Below are positions 1 to 7,058 of a stretch of DNA of 27,783 nucleotides, piece after piece. Each line of letters starts with the position of its first letter. The first letter of the stretch is position 1. The stretch lies in contig CALCUH010000206.1 in the NCBI GenBank assembly GCA_937907165.1, positions 1 through 27,783 of the forward strand, given 5' to 3'. This DNA comes from an uncultured Bacteroidales bacterium (lineage in GTDB: Bacteria > Bacteroidota > Bacteroidia > Bacteroidales > Paludibacteraceae). The notes under the pieces were generated by a model, which saw nothing but the letters and a program-made list of their open reading frames with translations, did no database searches and was not told the origin of the DNA. A program made the position numbers and the translations under genes.

Positions 1-251
1 TCCGTGACATATTTCACGACTTTCTCGTGAATGTCAGGCAATGAAGCGACCGCTTCGCCTATGTTATTTAAATTGAAATGTTCGATGAATTCCGAACTCG
101 CTAAAAGAATTGGTTCGGCGTTTAAAACGTAAATGGTCCAAAGGACGGCGCATAGTAGCAATGCTGATGCCGCTTTGTTGACCTTTAACGGGTGTTCCAT
201 CGCAATACTCGCATATCCGATGATGAACACAGCAATCATTAAGATTTCCAT
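1..251 (-). CDS. nhaD: Na+/H+ antiporter, NhaD type (N-terminal part only)
   Basis: The minus-strand frame opens at ATG 249-251 and runs off the left edge, giving about 83 residues. The start MEILMIAVFIIGYASIAMEH is a membrane segment followed by a polar HPLKVNKAA turn and a second hydrophobic segment (SALLLCAVLWTIYVL). This order (first helix, E-H-P-L-K turn, K-A-A, second helix with W) is how NhaD-family sodium/proton antiporters begin. Such proteins exchange cytoplasmic Na+ for H+ across the inner membrane. The ion-binding core lies outside the window, so the call rests on the N-terminal pattern. A promoter-like -7 element lies 53 bases upstream. The gene is separated from tonB by the tonB terminator and is probably transcribed alone. 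Confidence 0.72.
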   Translation of the reverse strand, partial: MEILMIAVFIIGYASIAMEHPLKVNKAASALLLCAVLWTIYVLNAEPILLASSEFIEHFNLNNIGEAVASLPDIHEKVVKYVT

Positions 252-303
252 GCTTTTAAATGTTAATTAGTTTTTAAAGTTTCTCTTTCATTTCTTGCGA
301 GTG

Positions 304-311
304 CAAAAGTA
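304..311 (-). promoter_or_regulatory. -7 promoter element upstream of nhaD
   Basis: Read on the minus strand the bases are TACTTTTG, a perfect match to the Bacteroidota sigma-ABfr -7 consensus TAnnTTTG. The transcript would begin near position 298, leaving a leader of about 47 nt before the nhaD ATG. No clear -33 TTTG is seen at the usual distance. Confidence 0.5.
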
Positions 312-357
312 ATCTTTTTTTTGGATAATTATACATTTATATGGCTAAGTAATTAAC

Positions 358-394
358 AAAAAAGGAGGAAGAATGTAAAAATTCTTCCTCCTTT
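358..394 (-). terminator. Rho-independent terminator after tonB
   Basis: A perfect 14-bp inverted repeat (361-374 with 381-394) encloses a 6-nt loop. On the minus strand it is followed by a run of six T. It lies 24 bases beyond the tonB stop codon. It ends tonB transcription and insulates nhaD. Confidence 0.88.
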
Positions 395-417
395 ATAAAT
401 CTATTAGGAAAACCTTA

Positions 418-1128
418 TTAATCTTTCAATCTGAAGTTGACAGGCAACGTATAATAAGAGTTACATGGCTTGTTACGTTGCTCAGCAGGAATCCAATCAG
501 GCATTTCGCTTACTACGCGGATTGCTTCTTGATCCAACACTGGGTCTACAGAACGGGAAACAATAACGTCTTTTACCTTTCCTTTATTCGACACGACGAA
601 TTTCACCATGACATTTCCTTGAATTCCGTTGTCTATCGCAATCTGTGGATAGCTCAAGTTCTTCTTCAAGTATGCGTTCAACGCTGCTTTTCCTCCAGGG
701 TATTGGGCTTTCTTATCCACCTTGGTATAGATGATTTTGTCACCTTCTTCCTCATCATCGTTGTTGTTTATCTGTGGAGCTACCGGAATAATCGTATCGT
801 TCATGTTTCCTTCGCTAGATTCGATGGTTCCCTCTGTCTTCACGTCATTCTCAACGACATTCAAGGTCTGCTCCAATTGCTCGGTTACCTCATTCTCTAT
901 TTCCTCTACCTCTGGCTCTGGTGGCTCCTCGTCTTGAGTCGTAGCGTCAATAACTTCTGTCTCACCGTCGTTTTTGTTCACTAACAAACTCTCGTCAATC
1001 TTTTCCACTTTGCTGTCTGACCATTCGAAACAGATGTAAGTGAATCCAAGAGCGAGAACTAAACCGATGAGCGTGAACATTGAACGTTTGTTGTTCAAGT
1101 CCGCTTTTGGTGTTTTTTTAACTCTCAT
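418..1128 (-). CDS. tonB: TonB-family energy transducer
   Basis: This 236-residue protein links the proton-motive force of the inner membrane to TonB-dependent outer-membrane receptors. A short basic cytoplasmic N-terminus is followed by one membrane helix at about residues 17-35. Next comes a periplasmic spacer very rich in Glu, Asp and Pro (about 40-130), then a TonB C-terminal domain (about 137-236). That domain has the usual landmarks: YPGG near its start, the 'AIDNGIQGNVMVKFVV' strand, 'GKVKDV', and a closing PVNFRLKD. ExbB and ExbD are not adjacent, which is common for the many TonB paralogues of Bacteroidota. Which receptor it serves cannot be read from context. It has its own -7 element and a strong terminator. 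The 96-base gap to the DPP III gene contains no terminator, so some read-through from the upstream operon is possible. Confidence 0.92.
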   Translation of the reverse strand: MRVKKTPKADLNNKRSMFTLIGLVLALGFTYICFEWSDSKVEKIDESLLVNKNDGETEVIDATTQDEEPPEPEVEEIENEVTEQLEQTLNVVENDVKTEGTIESSEGNMNDTIIPVAPQINNNDDEEEGDKIIYTKVDKKAQYPGGKAALNAYLKKNLSYPQIAIDNGIQGNVMVKFVVSNKGKVKDVIVSRSVDPVLDQEAIRVVSEMPDWIPAEQRNKPCNSYYTLPVNFRLKD

Positions 1129-1176
1129 GTTATATAAATTTTAATATTATTCTTTTTGAAATCTTATATGTACTTG

Positions 1177-1208
1177 CAAAAGTAGCATATTTTATGGAAT
1201 TATCTAAA
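1177..1208 (-). promoter_or_regulatory. Bacteroidota-type promoter of tonB
   Basis: On the minus strand, TACTTTTG (1184 to 1177) matches the -7 consensus TAnnTTTG. A TTTA, close to the -33 TTTG, sits 20 bases upstream (1205-1208). The expected transcript start is near 1170, about 42 nt before the tonB ATG. Confidence 0.55.
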
Positions 1209-1224
1209 CTTGTTATCGTTTTTT

Positions 1225-3282
1225 TTAGTTCAATGTTGGTAAAGAAGAATATTGTCTCGAATAGCGAATCATCTGCTCGACGAAGCTCTCGTCATATTTC
1301 ACTTCTATATCCGTGATTTTTCCATCTTTATCGTAAACTGGTTTGTAAACTGGGTTAACGAAGCCTTTGTAAGGGGCGATGTTGAGTTTCGCGTATCTTT
1401 CCTTTATTTCTTCATGGATAGCCTTGTCCACCTTCACACCGTAGTTCTCTACCAGCTTCTTTGCTCCTTCGAAGTCTCCTTCCGACTTGATGCGTTGCAC
1501 TTCCGCCAAAAGTTTGCCGATGAGCGCTCTCATTCCCTCGTAGTCGTTGATGACCACGAATGTCTTGCCGTCTCTTTTCTTTAGTTCGACGACGTTCTCC
1601 TTTTGGCCTTGCTCGTAGACCCATCGTGCGATGAGTTGGCGGTTTCTCATGTGGGCTTCCTCGATGTCGTTGCCTATCTCGATGCGAGTGAGCTGCGTGA
1701 GCAATCCGTTCATCATATATTTATAATATTCCGCCTTATAGGCTTCCATATTAGGCAATAATCCTAACTCTACCATCTTAGGGTCTGCTGCGTAATAGAG
1801 TCCGAAGAGGTCCGCACGCGCCTCCTCGATGGTTGCTCCGTAGGCTCTGAGCGCGTCTTGGCTGACACCTGGAAGCAATTGTCCCGAACCATGTCCTAAA
1901 CATTCGTGGAGGTCGGTGTGTAGGTTGTCTGATTGATAACCGTACTTCTTGATGCGTTCCCTCTCCTCGTCGTTCCATACGAACTCTTCGTTGAAACCGT
2001 TTCCTTGAGCGGCTTTATCGTATGCTTCTGTGATGTTTTCGAGTGTCACTGATTTGGAGCCGTGCATTTGTCTGATCCAATTGGCGTTTGGTAAGTTGAT
2101 GCCTATTGGGGTGGCAGGGTGGCAGTCGCCTCCCAACATGGCGGCGGTGATCACTTTGGCGGTTACACCGTTCACGCTATCTTTTTTAAATCTTGGGTCA
2201 ACGGGTGAGTGGTCTTCAAACCATTGTGCGTTCTCGCTAATGGTGATGGTCCTTTGGGTCGCTTCGAGGTTCTTGAAGTTCACGACGGATTCCCAGCTAG
2301 CTTTTATGCCTAACGGGTCTCCGTAAGTCTCGATGAATCCGTTTACGAAGTCGATGCGGGACTCGGTGTCTTCTACCCAAAGTATGCTATACTCGTCGAA
2401 TGTGAGCAAATCTCCCGTTTCGTAATAGTCGATGAGGGAGTTGATGACGTTGCGTTGCTCGTCGTTCTCCGCTACTTGTGAGGCTTTCTCCAACCATCCG
2501 ACGATTTTCTCGATGGCTGCAGTGTACATGCCGTCGATTTTCCAAGTCTTTTCTACGATTTTACCATTCTCTTTCATCAACTTGCTGTTCAACCCGTAGG
2601 AGAGTGGTGTGGAGTCGTTAGGGTCTCTCATTTTGTCGTAGAATGCGTCTACCTCCTTCTCTGTCACACCCTCGTAATAGTTGTTGGCTGAACTCTTGAT
2701 AAGGTCTTCCCCTTCCGCTTGGTTCACACGTTTAGCATATAGTTTTTCGTCGAAGATGACAGGTGAGATCGCCTTGAGGAGCTTCTCCACGCTGTTGTCA
2801 AATGATTCGATGGGGAGTTTGTCGGCTGGCACGGAGCGTACTGCCTTTTCGAAGAAGGCTTGGCTGAAATTAGCCTCGAATTTGTCTGTCGCATAGTGGT
2901 GGTGGATGCCGTTAGAGAACCAAACTCTCTTGAGGTAAACCATCATATTTTGGAAGTCATCCGTGTTCCTGCTCTCCGCATAGTAGAGGTAGATGGTTTC
3001 CAACGTGCGTCTGATTGCCAAGTTGTACTTGTTGTTCTGGTCGTAGAGGATATCCCTTCCTTCCAAAGCGGCTTGGGATAGATAGTATATCAGTTCCTTT
3101 TGTTTGAGCGTTAGCGATTCGAATCCTGGCACTTGGTAGCGGAGAATCTCTAAATCAGCGAACTTGTCAACGTGGTAATCGAATGTTCCCGTTTCTGTCA
3201 CGGCTCCCTCTTTCCCTTCTTGGGTGGAGCAAGAACTTACAAAAGTTGTTGCCATAAGTAATATTGCTGTTTTAATTTTCAT
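1225..3282 (-). CDS. Dipeptidyl peptidase III (peptidase family M49), lipoprotein
   Basis: A 685-residue zinc exopeptidase that should remove dipeptides from the N-terminus of oligopeptides. The M49 zinc signature is present as HECLGH (residues 459-464), the Cys-containing variant of HELLGH known from Bacteroides DPP III. The second motif EEARAD (486-491) supplies the third zinc ligand. The N-terminus is a signal peptide with lipobox VSSC, so Cys18 should be lipidated and the enzyme held in an outer membrane leaflet. Family members in this phylum have often been mislabelled dihydrofolate reductase. Length matches bacterial DPP III. The start is 9 bases after the stop of the preceding secreted-protein gene, so it is the last cistron of the rimM operon. 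No hairpin terminator follows it. The enzyme fits growth on peptides. Surface versus periplasmic location is not decided by the sequence. Confidence 0.94.
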   Translation of the reverse strand: MKIKTAILLMATTFVSSCSTQEGKEGAVTETGTFDYHVDKFADLEILRYQVPGFESLTLKQKELIYYLSQAALEGRDILYDQNNKYNLAIRRTLETIYLYYAESRNTDDFQNMMVYLKRVWFSNGIHHHYATDKFEANFSQAFFEKAVRSVPADKLPIESFDNSVEKLLKAISPVIFDEKLYAKRVNQAEGEDLIKSSANNYYEGVTEKEVDAFYDKMRDPNDSTPLSYGLNSKLMKENGKIVEKTWKIDGMYTAAIEKIVGWLEKASQVAENDEQRNVINSLIDYYETGDLLTFDEYSILWVEDTESRIDFVNGFIETYGDPLGIKASWESVVNFKNLEATQRTITISENAQWFEDHSPVDPRFKKDSVNGVTAKVITAAMLGGDCHPATPIGINLPNANWIRQMHGSKSVTLENITEAYDKAAQGNGFNEEFVWNDEERERIKKYGYQSDNLHTDLHECLGHGSGQLLPGVSQDALRAYGATIEEARADLFGLYYAADPKMVELGLLPNMEAYKAEYYKYMMNGLLTQLTRIEIGNDIEEAHMRNRQLIARWVYEQGQKENVVELKKRDGKTFVVINDYEGMRALIGKLLAEVQRIKSEGDFEGAKKLVENYGVKVDKAIHEEIKERYAKLNIAPYKGFVNPVYKPVYDKDGKITDIEVKYDESFVEQMIRYSRQYSSLPTLN

Positions 3283-3291
3283 ATCTGTAAA

Positions 3292-4101
3292 TTATCTTGA
3301 ATTTCGTGCGTCTATGTTCTCTTCCAAGGTCCAGATGCCTTTCTTCAAACGGTATGCGTCGTAGGTGAAGTCGGGACCATAGTAGGCGTGCAGGTCTTTG
3401 TAGCCTGGCTCTATGGGTGACAAATGGTCGAAGATGATTCGTTTGGATGATTCGTCGTAGTTGAGCGTGATTTTTGCTTCCGCGCTATATTCTAATATGA
3501 CTCTGGAATCGTCTTTCCCTTTCTTCTCGAAAGCCATCTCCCCGAAAGATGCGTTCCCTTTCCCGTCGATTTTTATCGTTTCGATGATTTTGAAGTCGGA
3601 CGCCGCGTTGTATCCGGACCATCCTAAGGCGACGTAATAGTTGCCTTTCCTCCTTTTTACGAGGAAAACTTTGTAATAGAGCGCCCCGTACCAATTGTTG
3701 GCGGTGACTTTCCCTTGTTGAGAAGGAAGATATGCCTCTTTTTGTATGATAAGCGGTGTGGTTGTTATTTTATCTTTTTTCTTGGTTTGGATGAATCCGC
3801 CGTAACCGTTGGAACGGTCGGTTAGGGGGAATGACCAAGTGTAGATTCTGACGTTTTGGTCGTCGGAATATACTTTCCCGAGATATGGGGTCTTTTCGAA
3901 TGGGTAGTGGAATGATTCTGGTTGGGAGAGAATGTCGGTTAGTGTGGTGCGGATCCTTTCGCTTAGAACCATCTTCCCGCTGTCGTTCTCGCAAGTTTTG
4001 AGCGGGTCGAACAGGGTGACGAGCCTCTCTTCCGAAATCTCAGCTTGGCAGATTGCGGTGGATGTGAGGAAAAGTAATATGGATATTATCTTATGCGTCA
4101 T
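3292..4101 (-). CDS. Secreted protein of unknown function
   Basis: A 269-residue exported protein. Residues 1-20 form a signal peptide (hydrophobic ISILLFLTSTAICQA, cleavage expected after the Ala). The mature part is predicted mixed beta. Its C-terminal half has a run of aromatic and glycine landmarks: YYVALGWSGYN (about 155), ILEYSAEA, 'FDHLSP', 'YYGPDFTYD', and W-T-L-E-E-N-I-D near the end. I associate these with an unnamed family of Bacteroidota exported proteins, but I cannot attach a function or Pfam name. There is no recognisable catalytic motif. The gene begins inside the last codons of the pseudouridine synthase gene (11-base overlap) and ends 9 bases before the DPP III gene. Translation is therefore probably coupled to both. 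Confidence 0.85.
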   Translation of the reverse strand: MTHKIISILLFLTSTAICQAEISEERLVTLFDPLKTCENDSGKMVLSERIRTTLTDILSQPESFHYPFEKTPYLGKVYSDDQNVRIYTWSFPLTDRSNGYGGFIQTKKKDKITTTPLIIQKEAYLPSQQGKVTANNWYGALYYKVFLVKRRKGNYYVALGWSGYNAASDFKIIETIKIDGKGNASFGEMAFEKKGKDDSRVILEYSAEAKITLNYDESSKRIIFDHLSPIEPGYKDLHAYYGPDFTYDAYRLKKGIWTLEENIDARNSR

Positions 4102-4813
4102 GCTCCGTCTCAGAATCGTTTTTATTGGCTTCCGTTTCCGTGATTTGTGCCTCGAAGGCTTTCCATAGGGTGTCGTTCGGAACTGGGGCGACGATGTTTA
4201 TTTCCTTCTGCGACACCGGGTGGATGAATTGTATGTTTCGTGCATGTAGGCTGATTCCTCCGTCTTTGTTGGATCTGTCGAATCCGTATTTGAGGTCTCC
4301 TTTGATCGGACAGCCTATGTGGGCAAGCTGCGCCCGAATCTGATGGTGCCTGCCTGTCTGCAAGTCTATTTCCAACAGATAATAATTTTCTGATTTGGCG
4401 ATGACCTTATAACTGAGTTTGGAGAGCTTCGCGTCTTTCGTCTGTTTGTCGTAGACGAAGGTTTTGTTCATCCGTTCGTTTCTCACAAGGTAGTTGGTGA
4501 GCGTCTCTTCTTCCTTTTCGGGTTTGTTCTTCACTATCGCCCAATACCTTTTCGTGAGGTTGTGGGTGCGGAACATCTCATTCAACCGGCTAAGGGCTTT
4601 GGATGTCTTGGCGAAGACGACCAATCCGCTGACGGGTCTGTCGAGACGGTGGGTCACGCCGATGAATACGTTGCCGGGTTTCGCGTATTTCTCCTTGATG
4701 TATTCTTGCACCATCTCGGAGAGTGGTTTGTCGCCCGTCTTGTCTCCTTGCACGATTTCTGTGCAGGTCTTGTTCACGACGATGATATGGTTGTCTTCGT
4801 ATATGATTTCCAT
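4091..4813 (-). CDS. RluA-family RNA pseudouridine synthase
   Basis: A 240-residue enzyme that isomerises uridine to pseudouridine in rRNA or tRNA. It carries the RluA-family motif HRLDRP (residues 55-60), with Asp58 the expected nucleophile, then SGLVVFAKT, and later LQTGRHHQIRAQLAHIGCPI with GD. There is no N-terminal S4 domain, so it is a minimal form closer to RluA or TruC than to RluD. The target base cannot be assigned. I chose ATG at 4811-4813 because homology begins at MEIIYEDNHI. The frame stays open to 4939, but that extension overlaps rlmB and reads as polar, unrelated sequence. The C-terminal tail after residue 225 is acidic. It lies 11 bases after the rlmB stop and overlaps the next gene. 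Confidence 0.92.
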   Translation of the reverse strand: MEIIYEDNHIIVVNKTCTEIVQGDKTGDKPLSEMVQEYIKEKYAKPGNVFIGVTHRLDRPVSGLVVFAKTSKALSRLNEMFRTHNLTKRYWAIVKNKPEKEEETLTNYLVRNERMNKTFVYDKQTKDAKLSKLSYKVIAKSENYYLLEIDLQTGRHHQIRAQLAHIGCPIKGDLKYGFDRSNKDGGISLHARNIQFIHPVSQKEINIVAPVPNDTLWKAFEAQITETEANKNDSETEHDA

Positions 4814-4824
4814 CCTTCTAATTG

Positions 4825-5571
4825 TTATAGGTTCTGTTCCCTTTGTCTGACTGCTTCGTAGATCATCACGCCAGCGGCTACGGATACATTGAGGGATGAA
4901 ATCTTTCCGTTGATCGGAATGCTCACCATCTCGTCGCATAGGCGGAGCACTTCAGGCGATACGCCCTTGTCTTCCGCTCCCATGACAATCGCCACGGGGT
5001 CATGCATGTTGGATTGTGTGTATCTCTTCTCTCCTTTTTCGCTGGCTGCGACAACATGGATGCCGCATTTCTTCATGAATTTCAGGGCGGATGTCAGACT
5101 GCTCTCTTTGCAGACGGGCAGCGTGTGTAGCGCTCCGGCTGAGGTTTTGATGGCGTCCGCATTGACCGAGGCGCCTCCCTTGACGGGAATGATGATGGCG
5201 TCCACGCCTGCGCATTCGCAGGTACGGGCGATGGCGCCGAAGTTGCGCACGTCCGTCACGCCGTCTAATACCACGAAGAAAGGTACTTTCCCTTGCTCAT
5301 AGAGGTAAGGGACGAGATCTGCCACCGATTGGTAGTCTGTCTGGCTCACGAAGGCGATGGCGCCTTGGTGGTTCTTACGGGTGTATCGGTTGAGCCTTTC
5401 GAGCGGCACGCGTTGAATCTGGATTGCGTTGTGACCCTTCACCGCATTGAGCAACTCTTTCGCCAGCTCGCTCTGAAGATCGTTTTTGACGATGATCTTA
5501 TCGATCTGTTTGTCGGAATTGATGGCTTCGATGATGGCGCGTATGCCAAATATCATCTCGTTCTCTTTCAT
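4825..5571 (-). CDS. rlmB: 23S rRNA (guanosine-2'-O)-methyltransferase RlmB, TrmH/SPOUT family
   Basis: A 248-residue SAM-dependent 2'-O-methyltransferase. The N-terminal L30e-like substrate-binding part covers about residues 5-80 and begins with the typical IFGIRAIIEAI. The SPOUT domain has all three motifs: motif 1 with N110 and R116 (DVRNFGAIART), motif 2 GAEDKG (198-203), and motif 3 with IPINGKISSLNVSVA (218-232). These form the knotted SAM pocket. E. coli RlmB methylates G2251 of 23S rRNA in the peptidyl-transferase P loop, and the same role is inferred here. TrmH-like tRNA activity is less likely given the full N-terminal domain. Its ATG starts one base after the rimM stop (TAG-T-ATG), so translation is coupled. 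Confidence 0.93.
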   Translation of the reverse strand: MKENEMIFGIRAIIEAINSDKQIDKIIVKNDLQSELAKELLNAVKGHNAIQIQRVPLERLNRYTRKNHQGAIAFVSQTDYQSVADLVPYLYEQGKVPFFVVLDGVTDVRNFGAIARTCECAGVDAIIIPVKGGASVNADAIKTSAGALHTLPVCKESSLTSALKFMKKCGIHVVAASEKGEKRYTQSNMHDPVAIVMGAEDKGVSPEVLRLCDEMVSIPINGKISSLNVSVAAGVMIYEAVRQREQNL

Positions 5572-5572
5572 A

Positions 5573-6118
5573 CTATTCTTCGTTATTTTTATATAATTCT
5601 AATAATCCTTCTGGTAAATCCATGACCATCGTTTTCTTCTCGTCGTCGATTTCAACGATGTATTCGTCGGATGCCGGAATGTAGAGCTCTTCCGATTTTT
5701 CTCCTATGACGAGGAAAAGGTAGTTCTCCGAGGAGTCGTCTACTCCGTCGATCGTGCCGATCAATTCTCCCGTCACGTCATAAAGCTTAAAGCCGAGATA
5801 GTAGTCTATGCCTTCCACTTCGCTCTGCGTTACCTCTTCGGGAATGTATTTCTTCTCGATGTAAAGGTTCGCTTTGTTGAGTTCCATGGCTTCGTCGGCC
5901 GAGTTGATTCCCTCGAATTTCACAAGGGCGGTCTCTTCGTTTTTGAAACGGTAGTCTTCGACGAAGAATGGAACGAAGATGCCGTCCAACTCGCAGATGA
6001 AGCAGGGCGGATTGATTTCGTCGAAGATATCAGACGTGAAGGAAAATGCTACTTCTCCTTGTAGTCCGTGGGGCTTGCTGATTTGCCCGATTTGCATGAT
6101 GTCGTCCCTTGTTATCAT
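5573..6118 (-). CDS. rimM: Ribosome maturation factor RimM
   Basis: A 181-residue 16S rRNA processing and 30S assembly factor that binds ribosomal protein S19. The N-terminal barrel starts with IGQISKPHGLQGEVAF (residues 10-25), the RimM hallmark. The C-terminal PRC-barrel holds IDYYLGFKLYDVTGELIG and the late IPASDEYIVEID strand. I place the start at ATG 6116-6118. An ATG at 6166 is in frame, but the perfect -7 element at 6168-6175 would start the RNA near 6162, downstream of that codon. This is the first gene of the five-gene operon to 1225. Here it leads an rRNA-modification set rather than the classical rpsP-rimM-trmD-rplS cluster. Confidence 0.93.
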   Translation of the reverse strand: MITRDDIMQIGQISKPHGLQGEVAFSFTSDIFDEINPPCFICELDGIFVPFFVEDYRFKNEETALVKFEGINSADEAMELNKANLYIEKKYIPEEVTQSEVEGIDYYLGFKLYDVTGELIGTIDGVDDSSENYLFLVIGEKSEELYIPASDEYIVEIDDEKKTMVMDLPEGLLELYKNNEE

Positions 6119-6167
6119 ATTTTGAGGTCTTTGACTCGTCGGATTCCGCTTTGTGGAAATCCCCATG

Positions 6168-6175
6168 CAAATGTA
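6168..6175 (-). promoter_or_regulatory. -7 promoter element of the rimM operon
   Basis: Read on the minus strand this is TACATTTG, a perfect TAnnTTTG. The predicted transcript start is near 6162, leaving about 44 nt of leader before the rimM ATG. It decides against the upstream in-frame ATG at 6166. No strong -33 TTTG is visible. Confidence 0.55.
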
Positions 6176-6280
6176 GTGCTTTTTCGATGAAATATTGTCT
6201 TAATGAAAATGTTTATGCCCCGTTTTTTTTATTATGTCTTATTTAGAAGCTGTTTGAATTTTAAGGAAAAGATTTCTTAT

Positions 6281-6288
6281 TATTTTTG
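6281..6288 (+). promoter_or_regulatory. -7 promoter element of ttcA
   Basis: TATTTTTG matches TAnnTTTG and lies 21 bases before the ttcA ATG, so the leader would be only about 15 nt. A TTTG at 6253-6256 could be the -33 element, but the 24-base spacing is longer than usual. With the rimM element it makes 6119-6309 a divergent promoter region. Confidence 0.5.
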
Positions 6289-6309
6289 CGGTCGATTATT
6301 TAGTCTATT

Positions 6310-7056
6310 ATGTCGAATACGAAAGAGGGGCTTTTGTTCCATAAGATATTCAAGGATTTCAAGCGTGCTATCGAATCGTATGGTTTGATAGAGCGTGGCG
6401 ACCGTATTTTGGTGGGCGTGTCGGGCGGAAAGGATTCTTTGGCTTTGCTGGAATTGCTGGGGCAATATAAGAGGGCTTCACGCATGGATTTCTCTCTCTT
6501 CGCCTTGCATGTCTCGATGGAGAACATTCCTTACCGATCGGACCTTGATTATCTACGCTCTTTCTCGGAGCGTTGTGGCGCCGAATTCATCCATTCGGTC
6601 ACTTCGTTCGATATGTCCACTGATAAGCGTAAGACGCCTTGCTTCCTATGCTCGTGGAGCAGACGGAAACGTTTCTTCGATGAGGCGAAACGTTTGAAAT
6701 GCAATAAGATAGCTTTGGGTCATCATAAGGATGATATCTTGCGTACTTTGCTGATGAATCTCTCGTTTCAGGGCTCTTTCGGCACGATGCCTCCTTTGCT
6801 GCAGATGGATAAGTTCGATATGAAGATCATCCGTCCTTTGTCGCTGATTGAGGAGCAAGATTTGGCTGAACTGGCAGAGGTTCATGAGTATGTGAAACAG
6901 GATAGGCATTGTCCCTATGAGACGGATTCCTACCGCTCTTCCATGAAGGATGTGATGGATATGCTTTTGAAGATGAATCCCAACGTGAAGAGTAGCATGT
7001 GGAATGCGATGGAGAATATACAAATAGATTATCTTCCTAAAAAAGTAAAAGGTTGA
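6310..7056 (+). CDS. ttcA: tRNA 2-thiocytidine(32) synthetase TtcA-like
   Basis: A 248-residue PP-loop ATPase that adenylates C32 of certain tRNAs and replaces the oxygen with sulfur. The ATP-binding loop SGGKDS is at residues 38-43. The TtcA-type cysteines are present as CFLC (Cys111, Cys114) plus Cys201 in a CPYE context. In E. coli TtcA the equivalent three cysteines hold an oxygen-sensitive [4Fe-4S] cluster. GHHKDD (137-142) is another PP-loop family landmark. Length fits compact TtcA forms. A TtcA-like paralogue with a different tRNA target is possible. Its stop codon is two bases before the ATG of the next gene, so the two are co-translated. Confidence 0.9.
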   Translation: MSNTKEGLLFHKIFKDFKRAIESYGLIERGDRILVGVSGGKDSLALLELLGQYKRASRMDFSLFALHVSMENIPYRSDLDYLRSFSERCGAEFIHSVTSFDMSTDKRKTPCFLCSWSRRKRFFDEAKRLKCNKIALGHHKDDILRTLLMNLSFQGSFGTMPPLLQMDKFDMKIIRPLSLIEEQDLAELAEVHEYVKQDRHCPYETDSYRSSMKDVMDMLLKMNPNVKSSMWNAMENIQIDYLPKKVKG

Positions 7057-7058
7057 AA

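Noticed and set aside
478..984. 168-codon plus-strand frame opposite tonB
   Set aside because: Antisense to the acidic TonB spacer; the hydrophobic content comes from reverse-complemented Glu/Asp codons.
4814..4939. 42-residue N-terminal extension of the pseudouridine synthase
   Set aside because: It overlaps rlmB and is unlike the family; homology starts at MEIIYEDNHI encoded from 4813.
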